In this document: piece by piece, positions 15,911-24,572 of the stretch
Layout of the letters: every line of letters begins with the position of its first letter
Numbering within the stretch: position 1 is the stretch's first letter
Source of the DNA: CAZPNX01 sp964518765
GTDB lineage: Bacteria > Edwardsbacteria > AC1 > EtOH8
Length of the DNA: 64,000 bases
Assembly (NCBI GenBank): GCA_964518765.1
Contig: CAZFJC010000005.1
Span: 61,156 to 125,155 of the forward strand
Reading direction: 5' to 3'
Position numbers and translations under genes: made by a program
Notes under the pieces: model-generated
Told to the model about the DNA's origin: nothing
What the model saw: the letters and a program-made list of their open reading frames with translations, nothing else
The model's database searches: none

Positions 15911-17006
15911 CCAAGGCCTTCCGGTAGGTCGCCTCGTAGCCGGCCAGCATGCCGGCCTCGGAGAATTTCGTTTCGACAGTTTTCCTGGCCGCCCGGCCAA
16001 GCTTTTCCGCCAGGGCGGCATCCGAGACAAGCTTGAAGAGCTTCTCCCTCAGGTCCTGAGGGTCCCTTACCCTGGCCCTTAGGCCATTGACCCCGTCCTC
16101 GACGATATCCAGCACCCCGTCCTTGGCGTAGGCCACGCAGGGCAGTCCGGTGGCCATGGCCTCGCACAGTGCCAAGCCGAATGACTCGGCATGGGAGGGG
16201 AAGGCAAAAATGTCCATGGCCCGCAGGTACCTTTCCCTGTCCGGCCTGAAATCCAGGAAGACCAGCTTTGGCCCAAGCCGCGCTACCGCCTTCTCCTTTA
16301 GGCTGACGGCGTAGGCCTCCTCGCCTCGGCTGGCCCCGCCTATCATCAGGAAGCGCAGTTGCGGCGAGCCGAGCCCCGAGGCCGCTTCCAGGAAATCTTC
16401 GAAACCCTTGCCCGGCGACAGCCGGCCCATCATGCCGATCACCACCTCCCCTGGCTTAAACCCCAGCTCCCGGCGCATCTGATCCCTGGCGGCCGGCTGG
16501 GGCGAGAACTTGCTGGTGTCCGTACCCAGATAGACTAGGTCGATCCGGTCACGCTTAAGAGACGTGGTCTCCTCCAGATTGTCCCGTATGAACGAGGAGA
16601 TGGCGGTGGCCCGGGTTACCTTCGAGTAGAGGAAGCGGTGCCATGGCCCGCGCTTGGCCACGGCCGATCCCAGCTGCTTGGTTAATATCAGCGGCCGTCG
16701 CCCGGACATCAGGTTGGCCGGCACCGCCCGGTGCAGGTCTTTCGAGTAGTGGACATGTAACACGTCGGGTTTGAATTCCACTAGAGCGCAGGTCAGCCGC
16801 TTCGTCCCAGCCAGGTCCCAGGGGCCAGATTCCCGAAAGCCGATCAATTCGACTGATGACCTTTCCGCCTGGTCCCATAGAGGACAACCCTCGGTCGTAG
16901 CCAATTTTATGGAATGCCCTGCCGTCTGCTGCAGCTCGGCCAGCCGGGCCACGCTGATCTCCATGCCGCCCCAGGAGCGCGAGCTGCAGACGTGGAGTAT
17001 CCTCAC
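15894..17006 (-). CDS. Glycosyltransferase family 4
   Basis: The 370-residue GT-B protein transfers a sugar from a nucleotide donor. It has an N-terminal acceptor domain (ILHVCSSRSWGGMEIS) and a Rossmann donor domain (GEVVIGMMGRLSPGKGFEDFLEA). The E-x7-E motif lies in ESFGLALCEAMATGLPCVAY, followed by EDGVNGLRAR. The start is the GTG at 17006, which overlaps the preceding TGA as GTGA; the longer frame of 26 extra residues lies wholly inside the neighbour. Context suggests a role in LPS core or O-glycan assembly. Sugar specificity cannot be read. Confidence 0.88.
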   Translation of the reverse strand: MRILHVCSSRSWGGMEISVARLAELQQTAGHSIKLATTEGCPLWDQAERSSVELIGFRESGPWDLAGTKRLTCALVEFKPDVLHVHYSKDLHRAVPANLMSGRRPLILTKQLGSAVAKRGPWHRFLYSKVTRATAISSFIRDNLEETTSLKRDRIDLVYLGTDTSKFSPQPAARDQMRRELGFKPGEVVIGMMGRLSPGKGFEDFLEAASGLGSPQLRFLMIGGASRGEEAYAVSLKEKAVARLGPKLVFLDFRPDRERYLRAMDIFAFPSHAESFGLALCEAMATGLPCVAYAKDGVLDIVEDGVNGLRARVRDPQDLREKLFKLVSDAALAEKLGRAARKTVETKFSEAGMLAGYEATYRKALDDARP

Positions 17007-17764
17007 GGCGTTCGCCCCGCGTTCTCCCGGAGTTCCCTGAGCTTCAGGTACTTCATCAGCACGTAATAGCCCGATAAGATGCAAAGGAGAAGGCCCTGGG
17101 TGCCGTCCCTAAAGCCCTGCTTTACAACATACATCTTGAGAAAGGTGGCCAGAGGCGAAAATACCAGTCGGCTCCAGCGGCATGGTTTATTGCCCTTTGC
17201 CAGCTCTTTGGCTGCTATCGAAGTATAGGAGTTCATTCGATCAAGATAGACATCTAACGAAGGGTAAGTATAATGGAGCAGGGGGTGGCGGAACCGGCCG
17301 GTGCGGCCTTCTATTTTCACGATGTCGTGCGGGTTCATCCCCCCGAACCTTCCCCGGTCCTTCCTGAAAAGGCGGAGATGATGGTCAGGCCTCCATCCGC
17401 AGTGTTCCATCCACCGCCCCATGAAAAGCGAGCGCCTAGGCAGATAGTAACCATCAAGGCCATCGAAATCGCGTAAACGGGCGGCCCGTATCTCGGCTTT
17501 CAGCTCCGGGGTCACCTCCTCATCGGCATCAAGAGCCAAGATCCAGTCGCCGGTGGCACGCTCGATAGCCAGGTTCTTCTGCTGGATGTGGCCCGGCCAG
17601 GGATTTACGTGGACATGGGGGGTGAATTTAGCAGCCAATTCTACGGTATTATCACTGCTTTGGGCATCAACCACTACGATCTCATCCACAAAATCCAATG
17701 CGGCCAGGCACCTGACGATGTTAGCCCCCTCGTTCTTGGTGATTATGGTGGCCGAGAGCTTCAT
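17003..17764 (-). CDS. Glycosyltransferase family 2 (WaaE/KdtX-like), paralogue 1
   Basis: A 253-residue GT-A enzyme with SATIITKNEGANIVRCL, the nucleotide-sugar loop VDAQSSDNTVELA and the metal-binding LALDADEEVTPEL. The HVNPWPGHIQQKNLA and VKQGFRDGTQGLL segments are typical of the LPS-core beta-glucosyltransferase (WaaE/KdtX) group. The start is the ATG at 17764, overlapping the next stop as ATGA; the longer frame adds 132 residues of low-complexity shadow sequence. It is one of three tandem GT2 paralogues here. Confidence 0.88.
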   Translation of the reverse strand: MKLSATIITKNEGANIVRCLAALDFVDEIVVVDAQSSDNTVELAAKFTPHVHVNPWPGHIQQKNLAIERATGDWILALDADEEVTPELKAEIRAARLRDFDGLDGYYLPRRSLFMGRWMEHCGWRPDHHLRLFRKDRGRFGGMNPHDIVKIEGRTGRFRHPLLHYTYPSLDVYLDRMNSYTSIAAKELAKGNKPCRWSRLVFSPLATFLKMYVVKQGFRDGTQGLLLCILSGYYVLMKYLKLRELRENAGRTP

Positions 17765-18585
17765 CCTTTGCCGCCCCTTCTCGTCAGATAATCCTCCCAT
17801 CTGGCCGGCCGGTTCCTCTCCAACCACCTGCGGTGCCAGGCCTTGGACAGCCTGAAGAACCAATAGGCGGCCATGGAGGCCGCGTTCATGAAGCCATGGG
17901 CCCCGTCGCGGAAGCCCTGTTTGACCACATAACATTTCCACCACATGCTCAGAGGTGACAGGGCCACGTGCCAGATGGAGGGATCGTATCCCTGGGGCAG
18001 CCGCTCCTCGACGTCCAGGTCGGAATAGCGGTTTATTTTTTCGAAGAACTCGGCCGGGGTGGCGTAGCAGTCGTGCCACAAGGGCTCTTTGATTCGGAGG
18101 ATGGCCGGCTCGCCCCCCTCCACCTCCATATAGGTGTGGGCGTGGCCCACCCACCGGCACCGGCTGCGCCTGGCCAGCCTGGGCTGGTAGCTGGGGTTAT
18201 AGTTGCCGTAGTTGATCCGTTTCCCCCAGAAATGCTCGATGCGCCTGATCCAACCGGCGTTGTAGGTGCGATATCTCTCCGGATCGGAACAGATCTCTCT
18301 CAACCTCGCTGCCAGCTCCGAGGTGATGTACTCGTCCTGGTCTAGTATCAAGATCCACTCGCCCCGACACCTGGCCATACCGAACTCCCGCTGGGCCCGA
18401 TACCCTGGCCAGGGATTGACGTGCACCTCCCCAGTGTATTTTTTTGCCAGGTCCAGCGAGCCGTCGGTGCTGCCGGAATCCACCACCACGATCTCATCCG
18501 CCCATTTCGCGGATTCCAGGCAAAAACCAAGCTTTTGGCCGCCGTTGAAGGTATTGAGCATCACCGAGAGCCTATCAACGGGCAC
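17761..18585 (-). CDS. Glycosyltransferase family 2 (WaaE/KdtX-like), paralogue 2
   Basis: A 274-residue paralogue of the flanking genes. It opens LSVMLNTFNGGQKLGFCLES rather than the usual ITKNE, with VDSGSTDGSLDLA and the metal-binding variant LILDQDEYITSEL (DQD in place of DAD). It shares HVNPWPGYRAQREFG and VKQGFRDGAHGF with its neighbours. The ATG overlaps the upstream gene by 11 bp. The changed N-terminal motif suggests divergence in donor or acceptor. A role in LPS core assembly is inferred from context. Confidence 0.87.
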   Translation of the reverse strand: MPVDRLSVMLNTFNGGQKLGFCLESAKWADEIVVVDSGSTDGSLDLAKKYTGEVHVNPWPGYRAQREFGMARCRGEWILILDQDEYITSELAARLREICSDPERYRTYNAGWIRRIEHFWGKRINYGNYNPSYQPRLARRSRCRWVGHAHTYMEVEGGEPAILRIKEPLWHDCYATPAEFFEKINRYSDLDVEERLPQGYDPSIWHVALSPLSMWWKCYVVKQGFRDGAHGFMNAASMAAYWFFRLSKAWHRRWLERNRPARWEDYLTRRGGKG

Positions 18586-19324
18586 GGCCGGCCTCCCAGA
18601 GCTTGGCGTCGGTTATGAACTTATACAGGGCCGTCAGATGGGCCAGGGCGTAGCCCCGCCAGCCCTCCCGCCAGCCCTGGTGATGGACATATACTTTCCA
18701 GAACTCGGACAGCAGATCGAAGACCATCTTGGCCGGTCCGGCCCGCCTGCCTGCAACCAGCTTCTGCCGGGCCTCGAGCGAGGAGTATCGGTTCAGTTTT
18801 TCCAGGTACCGGTATATGTCCGGAGCGGTGTGATGCTCGATGGTCCCCGGGGCCAGCCTGCTCGTCTTCCCGTCCACTTTGACCCCCTCGTGCACCTGGA
18901 CCTCGGGGACGCTGGCCGACCCGCACCTGAAAAGCCGCAGCTGCCAGTCGCCCTCCCATCGGGCATGTTCCATGGGTCTGCCCAGGAAGTAGTTCCTGCG
19001 ACGCAGGTAGAATCCGTCGATTTCGGGCGAAGGCGAGAACGAGGGCAACGCCTCCTGCAGCCCCTTGTCCAGCGCCTCGTCGGCGTCCAGGAACATGGCC
19101 CACTCGGTCCTGGCCATGCCGATGGCCCGTCTTCGCTGGGCGGCGAAGCCGGGCCAGTCGGTGGCCACCACCTCGGCGCCCAGGCTTTTGGCTATCTCCG
19201 CCGTCCGGTCGCGGCTCCCGGAGTCCAGTACCAATACCCGATGCAATCCCCTGGCGCTGGACACCGCCCTTCCGATATTAGCCTCCTCGTCCCTGGCTAA
19301 TATCAATACGGTTATGAGCGCCAT
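18575..19324 (-). CDS. Glycosyltransferase family 2 (WaaE/KdtX-like), paralogue 3
   Basis: A 249-residue GT-A enzyme with ITVLILARDEEANIGRAV, LDSGSRDRTAEIA, FLDADEALDKGL (DxD motif), and a C-terminal HHQGWREGWRGYALA that parallels the GFRDG segment of the other two paralogues. The start is the ATG at 19324 (MALITVLIL); the longer frame adds 20 residues from inside the phosphatase gene. It overlaps the upstream gmhB-like gene by 13 bp, so the string appears to be translated from one transcript. Confidence 0.87.
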   Translation of the reverse strand: MALITVLILARDEEANIGRAVSSARGLHRVLVLDSGSRDRTAEIAKSLGAEVVATDWPGFAAQRRRAIGMARTEWAMFLDADEALDKGLQEALPSFSPSPEIDGFYLRRRNYFLGRPMEHARWEGDWQLRLFRCGSASVPEVQVHEGVKVDGKTSRLAPGTIEHHTAPDIYRYLEKLNRYSSLEARQKLVAGRRAGPAKMVFDLLSEFWKVYVHHQGWREGWRGYALAHLTALYKFITDAKLWEAGRAR

Positions 19325-19887
19325 CGGCTCTCCAGCTCCCCCAAGATCCAAGATACCGCTCCGCCAAGGTCCTGGGCGATGCATTCAGGACGAAGTACGC
19401 GTACCCAGGGTTCGTCGCCTTGGCTATGCCCGGTGAGCACCAGGGCCGTCCTGGCCCCTATATTCCTGCCGAACTCGATGTCGGACCAGTTATCGCCTAC
19501 CACAAAGCTCTTTCTCAGGTCCAACCCGAACCGCTTTTTGGCCTCCAGGGCCATGCCAACCCCCGGCTTCCGGTAGATCGATCCCTCGTCGGGGTGATAG
19601 GGACAGTAGTAGACCGCGTCCAGCCGGGCGCCCTGGCGCCCGAGGCCCTGCCGCATCTTCTCGGTCATCCTGTTAAGGGTTCCCATGGTCAGGTAGCCGC
19701 GGGCCACGCCTGACTGATTGCTGGCCACGATAACCCTGACGCCGGCGCGGTTCAAGGCCCTGATGGCCCGGCCTACTCCCGGAAGCAGCCGGAATTCCCC
19801 GAGCCTGCGGACGTAGTCTCTCTCGAAGTTGATGGTGCCGTCGCGGTCAAGAAAAACAGCGATGTTTTTTCGGTTCTTTCTTTTCAC
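19312..19887 (-). CDS. GmhB-like HAD phosphatase (D-glycero-manno-heptose-1,7-bisphosphate 7-phosphatase family)
   Basis: The 191-residue HAD-family protein has the nucleophile motif FLDRDGTINFE, VIVASNQSGVARG, YRKPGVGMALEA and GDNWSDIEFGRNIGA. These match GmhB, which makes heptose 1-phosphate for LPS core precursors. GmhB and its HisB relatives normally carry a Cys/His zinc loop (pattern CxHxx...CxC) before RKP. Here the first half (CPYHPDE) is kept, but the CxC half is replaced by GSIY, so zinc binding is probably lost. Immediate downstream glycosyltransferases support a heptose role. Confidence 0.82.
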   Translation of the reverse strand: MKRKNRKNIAVFLDRDGTINFERDYVRRLGEFRLLPGVGRAIRALNRAGVRVIVASNQSGVARGYLTMGTLNRMTEKMRQGLGRQGARLDAVYYCPYHPDEGSIYRKPGVGMALEAKKRFGLDLRKSFVVGDNWSDIEFGRNIGARTALVLTGHSQGDEPWVRVLRPECIAQDLGGAVSWILGELESRWRS

Positions 19888-19891
19888 GACG

Positions 19892-21085
19892 TTATCGGCA
19901 GATCCTGCGGAAGAGACGGCCGGACTTGAGCAGCCTCTCCTCCTCCAAGCCTATCTCCTCTTTCTCGTCGGTTATCCTGCGGTCATCCACGTGGACCGCA
20001 CCCTGTCTCACCAGCCGGCGGGCCTCGGAATTGGTCTTGGCAATGCCGGTATCAACCAGGGCCTTGATTATCCAAACCTGTGGCATTCCAAAGGAATGGC
20101 GGGCGATTTCGTCGGGCAGGCCCCTCCGGCTGAATACCCTGGCAAACTCCTCTTCGGCCTGTCTGGCCTTCTCCGGTCCATGGTAAACTTCCACGATGGC
20201 CCGGGCCACCTCAGCCTTGAGATCCCTGGGATTTTCGGACTTGAGGCGCTTCTCCAGCCTTCCGAGTCTCTCATCGTCATAGAATGCGGCCAGCAGGGCG
20301 TAGTCGCGGATGGAGGAATCGGGGATGGACATGGTTTTGCCGAACATCTCGCCGGGGCTGTCCTTGATGGCGATGTAGTTGCCCAGCGATTTGCTCATCT
20401 TCTGCAACCCGTCGGTCCCGGTGAGGATGGGCATGGTCAGGCAAACCTGCGGCTCCTGGCCCAGCTCCTGCATCAACTCCCGGCCAGCCAGGAAATTAAA
20501 GTACTGGTCCGAGCCGCCCATCTCCACGTCGGCCTCCAGGTGCACCGAGTCGTAGGCCACCATCACCGGGTAGAGGAATTCGTGGACGCCGATGGCCGTC
20601 TCGCCCCTGAATCGTTTGGAGAAGTCGTCGCGCTCCAGCATCCGGGCCACGGTAAAGGCCGAGGTCAGCTTCAGGATCTCGGCCATGGTGAGCCTGCCCA
20701 GCCAGTCGTTATTGTAGACCACTCGGGTTCGCTCCCGGTCCAGCAGCAGGTAGACCTGCTCCATGTATGTCCGGGCGTTCTCCTTCACCTGCTCGGCCGA
20801 CAGGGGCTTTCGGGTCTCCGACTTGCCGGTGGGGTCGCCGATGCGGGCGGTGAAGTCGCCGATGACGAAGACCACCTGGTGGCCCAGGTCTTGGAACTCC
20901 CGTAGCTTGCGGAAGCAGACGGCGTGGCCCAGGTGCAGGTCGGGTGCCGAGGGATCGGCCCCGTACTTGATTTTGAGCGGCTTGTTCTCCTTTAGGGACC
21001 GCTCCAGTTTCAGCATTAAGAGCTCTTCGGGCACCAAGTTCACCGTGCCCCGCTTGATGATGTCGAATTGTTCCTTGGCGTTCAT
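19892..21085 (-). CDS. tyrS: Tyrosine-tRNA ligase
   Basis: TyrS (about 397 aa) charges tRNA-Tyr. The class I signatures are present as HLGH (in DLHLGHAVCF) and KMSKS (LQKMSKSLGNY). The tyrosine pocket/loop includes GGSDQYFNF, and a C-terminal S4 RNA-binding domain starts near TNSEARRLVRQGAVHVDD. The HLGH form and the overall layout fit the TyrZ-like bacterial group. I used the ATG at 21085; a GTG at 21109 is less likely. It stands 178 bp downstream of rseP and starts the run into the LPS genes. Confidence 0.95.
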   Translation of the reverse strand: MNAKEQFDIIKRGTVNLVPEELLMLKLERSLKENKPLKIKYGADPSAPDLHLGHAVCFRKLREFQDLGHQVVFVIGDFTARIGDPTGKSETRKPLSAEQVKENARTYMEQVYLLLDRERTRVVYNNDWLGRLTMAEILKLTSAFTVARMLERDDFSKRFRGETAIGVHEFLYPVMVAYDSVHLEADVEMGGSDQYFNFLAGRELMQELGQEPQVCLTMPILTGTDGLQKMSKSLGNYIAIKDSPGEMFGKTMSIPDSSIRDYALLAAFYDDERLGRLEKRLKSENPRDLKAEVARAIVEVYHGPEKARQAEEEFARVFSRRGLPDEIARHSFGMPQVWIIKALVDTGIAKTNSEARRLVRQGAVHVDDRRITDEKEEIGLEEERLLKSGRLFRRICR

Positions 21086-21262
21086 GTCAGTTTTCAGACC
21101 GCTTCCCACTTTTGTTAGGAATCCAGGAATGCATGAATTACTTTGAATTATTCAATTTGCCGAACAGCTCTTGGTGATAAGCATATTCGCATGATGGGAA
21201 TTGAGATTGCCGGCGGTTTTATCTTCCTGCGTTCCTGGCTTCCTTATAGAATAGAAACGAGA
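21086..21262. other. Intergenic region rseP-tyrS
   Basis: About 177 bp without a gene. It contains the perfect palindrome TTGAA-TTA-TTCAA (21143-21155), 58 bp upstream of the tyrS start. This could be an operator or the top of a hairpin. I see no convincing -35/-10 pair and no T-box signature. Confidence 0.35.
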
Positions 21263-22621
21263 TCAATTGATTTTCTGCTCCACCGCCGGCCTGCCCTTCA
21301 GCGCCTGGCGCCGGCCTACGATCCTGGAGAAGTCGTTGAACAAGGTGTAGGCCACTAGCAGCAGCAGCAGGGTCACCCCCACCTGCTGGATAACGGCCTG
21401 TACCTTGCCCGGCAGTGGCCTTTTTCTCGCCCCCTCTAGCAACGAGAAGAAGATGACTCCGCCGTCCAGCACCGGCAACGGCAGTAGGTTGAGGACGAAA
21501 AGGCTGACCGACAGCACCGCCATCAGCTGCAGCAGGTCGGACAGCCCTTTCTTGGCCGACTGCCCGGCCATCTGGCCGATCATCACGAACCCCCCCAGCT
21601 GTTGCGAGGCCGCCTTGGGCCTGGTAACCAGCTGTCCCAAAAAAACGTAGGTCCGCACTGTGGCCGCCAGGGTGTTGGCCGTCCCTAAAAGGACCGCCTG
21701 GTGAAGAGGCCACCTTACCGTGTAGCTGCCGTAGGAAGGCGGTGAAATGCCGATGACCCCCACCGTGCCCTGTCCCGGAAGCTGCTGGGGTATCGGCGTC
21801 ACGTCTATATTAATGGTGTCGGCCCCGCGCTTTACCTTCAGCCTGACCGTTCTCTCGGAGTTGGCGTAGATTATGGTCCGCATCTCGTCCCAGGTGGCCA
21901 CCGGTTTGTCGTCGATGGCCAGGACCAGGTCGCCTTTCTGCATGCCAGCCTGGTAGGCCGGCGCTCCGACCACCAGCTCACCCAGCTCCGGCTCGATGGC
22001 CGGGCCCATGGATCCCAGGAGTTCCTCCCTGCCTGCGGTCGGCACCATCACCCCCAGCTCGGCGCCGCCGCGCCGCAGGACCAGGGCCAGGCTGTCGCCT
22101 ATCCCCTGGAGGCCTCTGGGCCAGGCCTCCTCAAGCTGATGCCAGGTGCTAACCGGTGTCCCGCCGAGGGAGACCACATAGTCGCCGGGAAGAATGCCGG
22201 CTTTTTCTGCTAAGCTTCCTTTTTTCACGGTCCCCACCAGCGTGGCATAGTCGGGAAGCCGCACGCCGATGACGCCCACCAGTGACAGCAGCAGAAAGGC
22301 GGTGACCAGGTTGGCCCCGGGGCCGGCGAAGGCCATCAGCACCCGGCCCCACCAAGGTGCGGCCATGTAGTCGCCCGGCTTGGCAGCGTAGCCCACGTCG
22401 AAGGCTTCCTCCCCGGCCATCTTGACGTAACCGCCGAAGGGCACGGCCGAGATCTTGTACATGGTCTCACCGCGTCTGAAGCCCAGGATCTTCGGCCCGA
22501 AACCCAGAGAGAAGGTAAGCACCTTTATCCCGATCCTCCGGGCCGCCCAGAAATGGCCCAACTCGTGGACGAAGATGAGGATGCCCAGCACGAAGGCGGT
22601 GGATAAAACGGTAATGGCCAT
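21263..22621 (-). CDS. rseP: Site-2 intramembrane metalloprotease RseP
   Basis: RseP cleaves transmembrane anti-sigma factors and signal-peptide remnants within the inner membrane. The 452-residue protein has the zinc motif FVHELGHFWAARRIG in the first membrane helix, followed by FGPKILGF. Two PDZ regions follow (around residues 125-200 and 205-290), then the third conserved motif NLLPLPVLDGG before the last helices. The length matches the family. It closes a locus that normally reads frr-uppS-cdsA-dxr-rseP, but no dxr is present here. Confidence 0.95.
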   Translation of the reverse strand: MAITVLSTAFVLGILIFVHELGHFWAARRIGIKVLTFSLGFGPKILGFRRGETMYKISAVPFGGYVKMAGEEAFDVGYAAKPGDYMAAPWWGRVLMAFAGPGANLVTAFLLLSLVGVIGVRLPDYATLVGTVKKGSLAEKAGILPGDYVVSLGGTPVSTWHQLEEAWPRGLQGIGDSLALVLRRGGAELGVMVPTAGREELLGSMGPAIEPELGELVVGAPAYQAGMQKGDLVLAIDDKPVATWDEMRTIIYANSERTVRLKVKRGADTINIDVTPIPQQLPGQGTVGVIGISPPSYGSYTVRWPLHQAVLLGTANTLAATVRTYVFLGQLVTRPKAASQQLGGFVMIGQMAGQSAKKGLSDLLQLMAVLSVSLFVLNLLPLPVLDGGVIFFSLLEGARKRPLPGKVQAVIQQVGVTLLLLLVAYTLFNDFSRIVGRRQALKGRPAVEQKIN

Positions 22622-22655
22622 TTGGCTTTTTCTTTATATTAATCCGATTTTGGTA

Positions 22656-24515
22656 TCAACGAATCTCCATGAGAAACCCAATTTCCGTCTGCCTGGAGGA
22701 TTCTAACTGGTATTGACGCTGCAGGTAGGCCAGCTTCAATTCGGCGCTCAGCAGTTCGGCATGGATGTAGCGTATCAGTATCGCGTCGCGCCTGCCGGCC
22801 CCAAACAGGGGATGAAAGGACCCGCTTCCCCTCAGCTCCGGTTCGTTTTGATAGATGGCAGCCTCGTAACTGTCGGTGCGGAACAGCGAGCTTTGGGCCC
22901 GCAGGTGGAAGGAATTGCCGCCCCTCCATCCAAAACCGGCCGAAAGCATCTCTCCGTTTTCGATATCTCCCCGGGATGGCCGGTGCCGGCTAGCCGCGTA
23001 GTCGGTGGAGATAACGAATCCCCGGCCCGCCGTCCAGTCCATAGAACCTCTGACCGTTTGCCGACGTTCCCTCGCCTCCCACCACCAGCCATCGGATTCC
23101 TCCAGGCGTTCCTTCTCACCGATCTTGAGACGAAAAGCGGCCTTCAAATTTTTTATTATACCATTATCCATTTTAAAATCCAATAGAAAACCGCCGTGCC
23201 CGCCTTCTACGGCCGAGGAGGCGGACCAGGGTCGGAACCAATGGAACAAGGCGGAGATCGTCGTAGCTGCCGGCAGCCAGGATTTGTGGAACAGGGCCGC
23301 CCCTTGTTCGTCGTCGCCGCCGTAAACCTGGTAGCTATTGAACCTCGGCGCCAGGTACCCTGGCTGGTAGGCATAGACCAGCAGGGCGGCCTCGGTGTTC
23401 GAAATCCTCGAACCGGCCACCGCGCTGAAGGCGCCCCTGCTTCCGTCGTTGGCGGCCGCCTCGAATGACAGGTGCCCGGCCCCGCCCCTTATGCCCCCGG
23501 AGACGCTTGCCCCGCCGCGGTAGTCAAGCGATTCGGCCGTCTGCGGACGGTATGAGCAAACGTAGGCCAGGCTACCCAGCCAAAGGCTTCCATCCGTCTC
23601 CCAGTGCAGCGATATCGTCCCCAGCCTCTCCTCGGCGTTGTTTTTCCTGGACAGCTCCGTCTCGGTCCGGTGGTATCCGTCCCGGTAGAGATGGGCTAGC
23701 CGTCCGTTGCTGTCGACGCGGGAGTCCACCCGCCTTGACGAGGCCGAGGCCAAGAACCTCCAACCGCCCATCCTCAACCAGCCAGCTCCGCCGCGCAAAG
23801 CCGACCATTCGTTGGCCGAAGTGTTTATGGCCAGCCTTGTTTTCCCAGCCGGCCTGGGGAGGCAGCCGGGATAAAGAAAAGTTGGCGAGGAGCCTCCGAA
23901 GGCTAGGCCCAGGCCCGAAATTAGCTGGTAATCCCCGGCCACCGCCTCGAAACTGCCCCGGCGGCCCCGGTAGCCGGCGGCGGCAGACCAGTAATCCAGC
24001 CAGTTCCCCTCCCCCCTGTCCTTCTGGGTCTGCAGGCAGGCCGACCAGCCCTCCTGTCCGATCAAGCTCAGGCGCTGCCTGTTGCCCCAAGGCTCGGGCT
24101 CGGCCGTGTAATCAGCACTCCATGACCTCTGCCACCAAGTGGCCAGCGAAGGTTTTTCGCCTCGGCGCGTTTTTCCTTCTATATATATATAGGGTAGGAT
24201 CGCCTCCATCGTGGCCTGATCGACCACCCCCTCGTCCGTCAGCCGGTAGGGGTCGGAGACCGGCCCGCCCCTAAGGCGGTTGTAGATACGCAGCGCCTGG
24301 GCCGGGCTCAGCCAGGGGATCAACATCATCTCCTCGGGGGTGGCCCGATTGAGGTCGATGGGGTTGTCCAGCAGGTATTCCAGCAGCTCGGACAGCTCCT
24401 CGGAATCGGTCTCGGCCTCCATCTCCGGAGCCTCCTGGCCCCAGGCGGCCGATGCCAAAAGCAAAACCAGTATGGCCATGGCCGCCATCGTTGGATCGAG
24501 TGGGATTCTTATCAT
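22656..24515 (-). CDS. Secreted helix-hairpin-helix protein with beta-rich (barrel-like) body
   Basis: The protein (about 619 aa) has an N-terminal signal sequence (hydrophobic AILVLLLASAAWG then Q). A ComEA-like helix-hairpin-helix region follows (LDNPIDLNRATPEEMMLIPWLSPAQALRIYNRL, about residues 55-90). The remaining ~500 residues are rich in alternating aromatic/polar strands and Gly, as in outer-membrane barrels. It ends in a strand-like sequence with a terminal aromatic/Arg (IGFLMEIR). Proteins of this layout are seen in FCB-group genomes; function is unknown. The start is uncertain (GTG 24530, ATG 24515 or ATG 24488). Confidence 0.75.
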   Translation of the reverse strand: MIRIPLDPTMAAMAILVLLLASAAWGQEAPEMEAETDSEELSELLEYLLDNPIDLNRATPEEMMLIPWLSPAQALRIYNRLRGGPVSDPYRLTDEGVVDQATMEAILPYIYIEGKTRRGEKPSLATWWQRSWSADYTAEPEPWGNRQRLSLIGQEGWSACLQTQKDRGEGNWLDYWSAAAGYRGRRGSFEAVAGDYQLISGLGLAFGGSSPTFLYPGCLPRPAGKTRLAINTSANEWSALRGGAGWLRMGGWRFLASASSRRVDSRVDSNGRLAHLYRDGYHRTETELSRKNNAEERLGTISLHWETDGSLWLGSLAYVCSYRPQTAESLDYRGGASVSGGIRGGAGHLSFEAAANDGSRGAFSAVAGSRISNTEAALLVYAYQPGYLAPRFNSYQVYGGDDEQGAALFHKSWLPAATTISALFHWFRPWSASSAVEGGHGGFLLDFKMDNGIIKNLKAAFRLKIGEKERLEESDGWWWEARERRQTVRGSMDWTAGRGFVISTDYAASRHRPSRGDIENGEMLSAGFGWRGGNSFHLRAQSSLFRTDSYEAAIYQNEPELRGSGSFHPLFGAGRRDAILIRYIHAELLSAELKLAYLQRQYQLESSRQTEIGFLMEIR

Positions 24516-24572
24516 CGACTGGCTGGACACGAGGAAGATGCTTATCTCTTTATCGAGAACACGTTTGGACCG

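Noticed and set aside
21086..21262. T-box leader for tyrS
   Set aside because: No conserved T-box sequence or tyrosine specifier stem could be found in this 177-bp gap.
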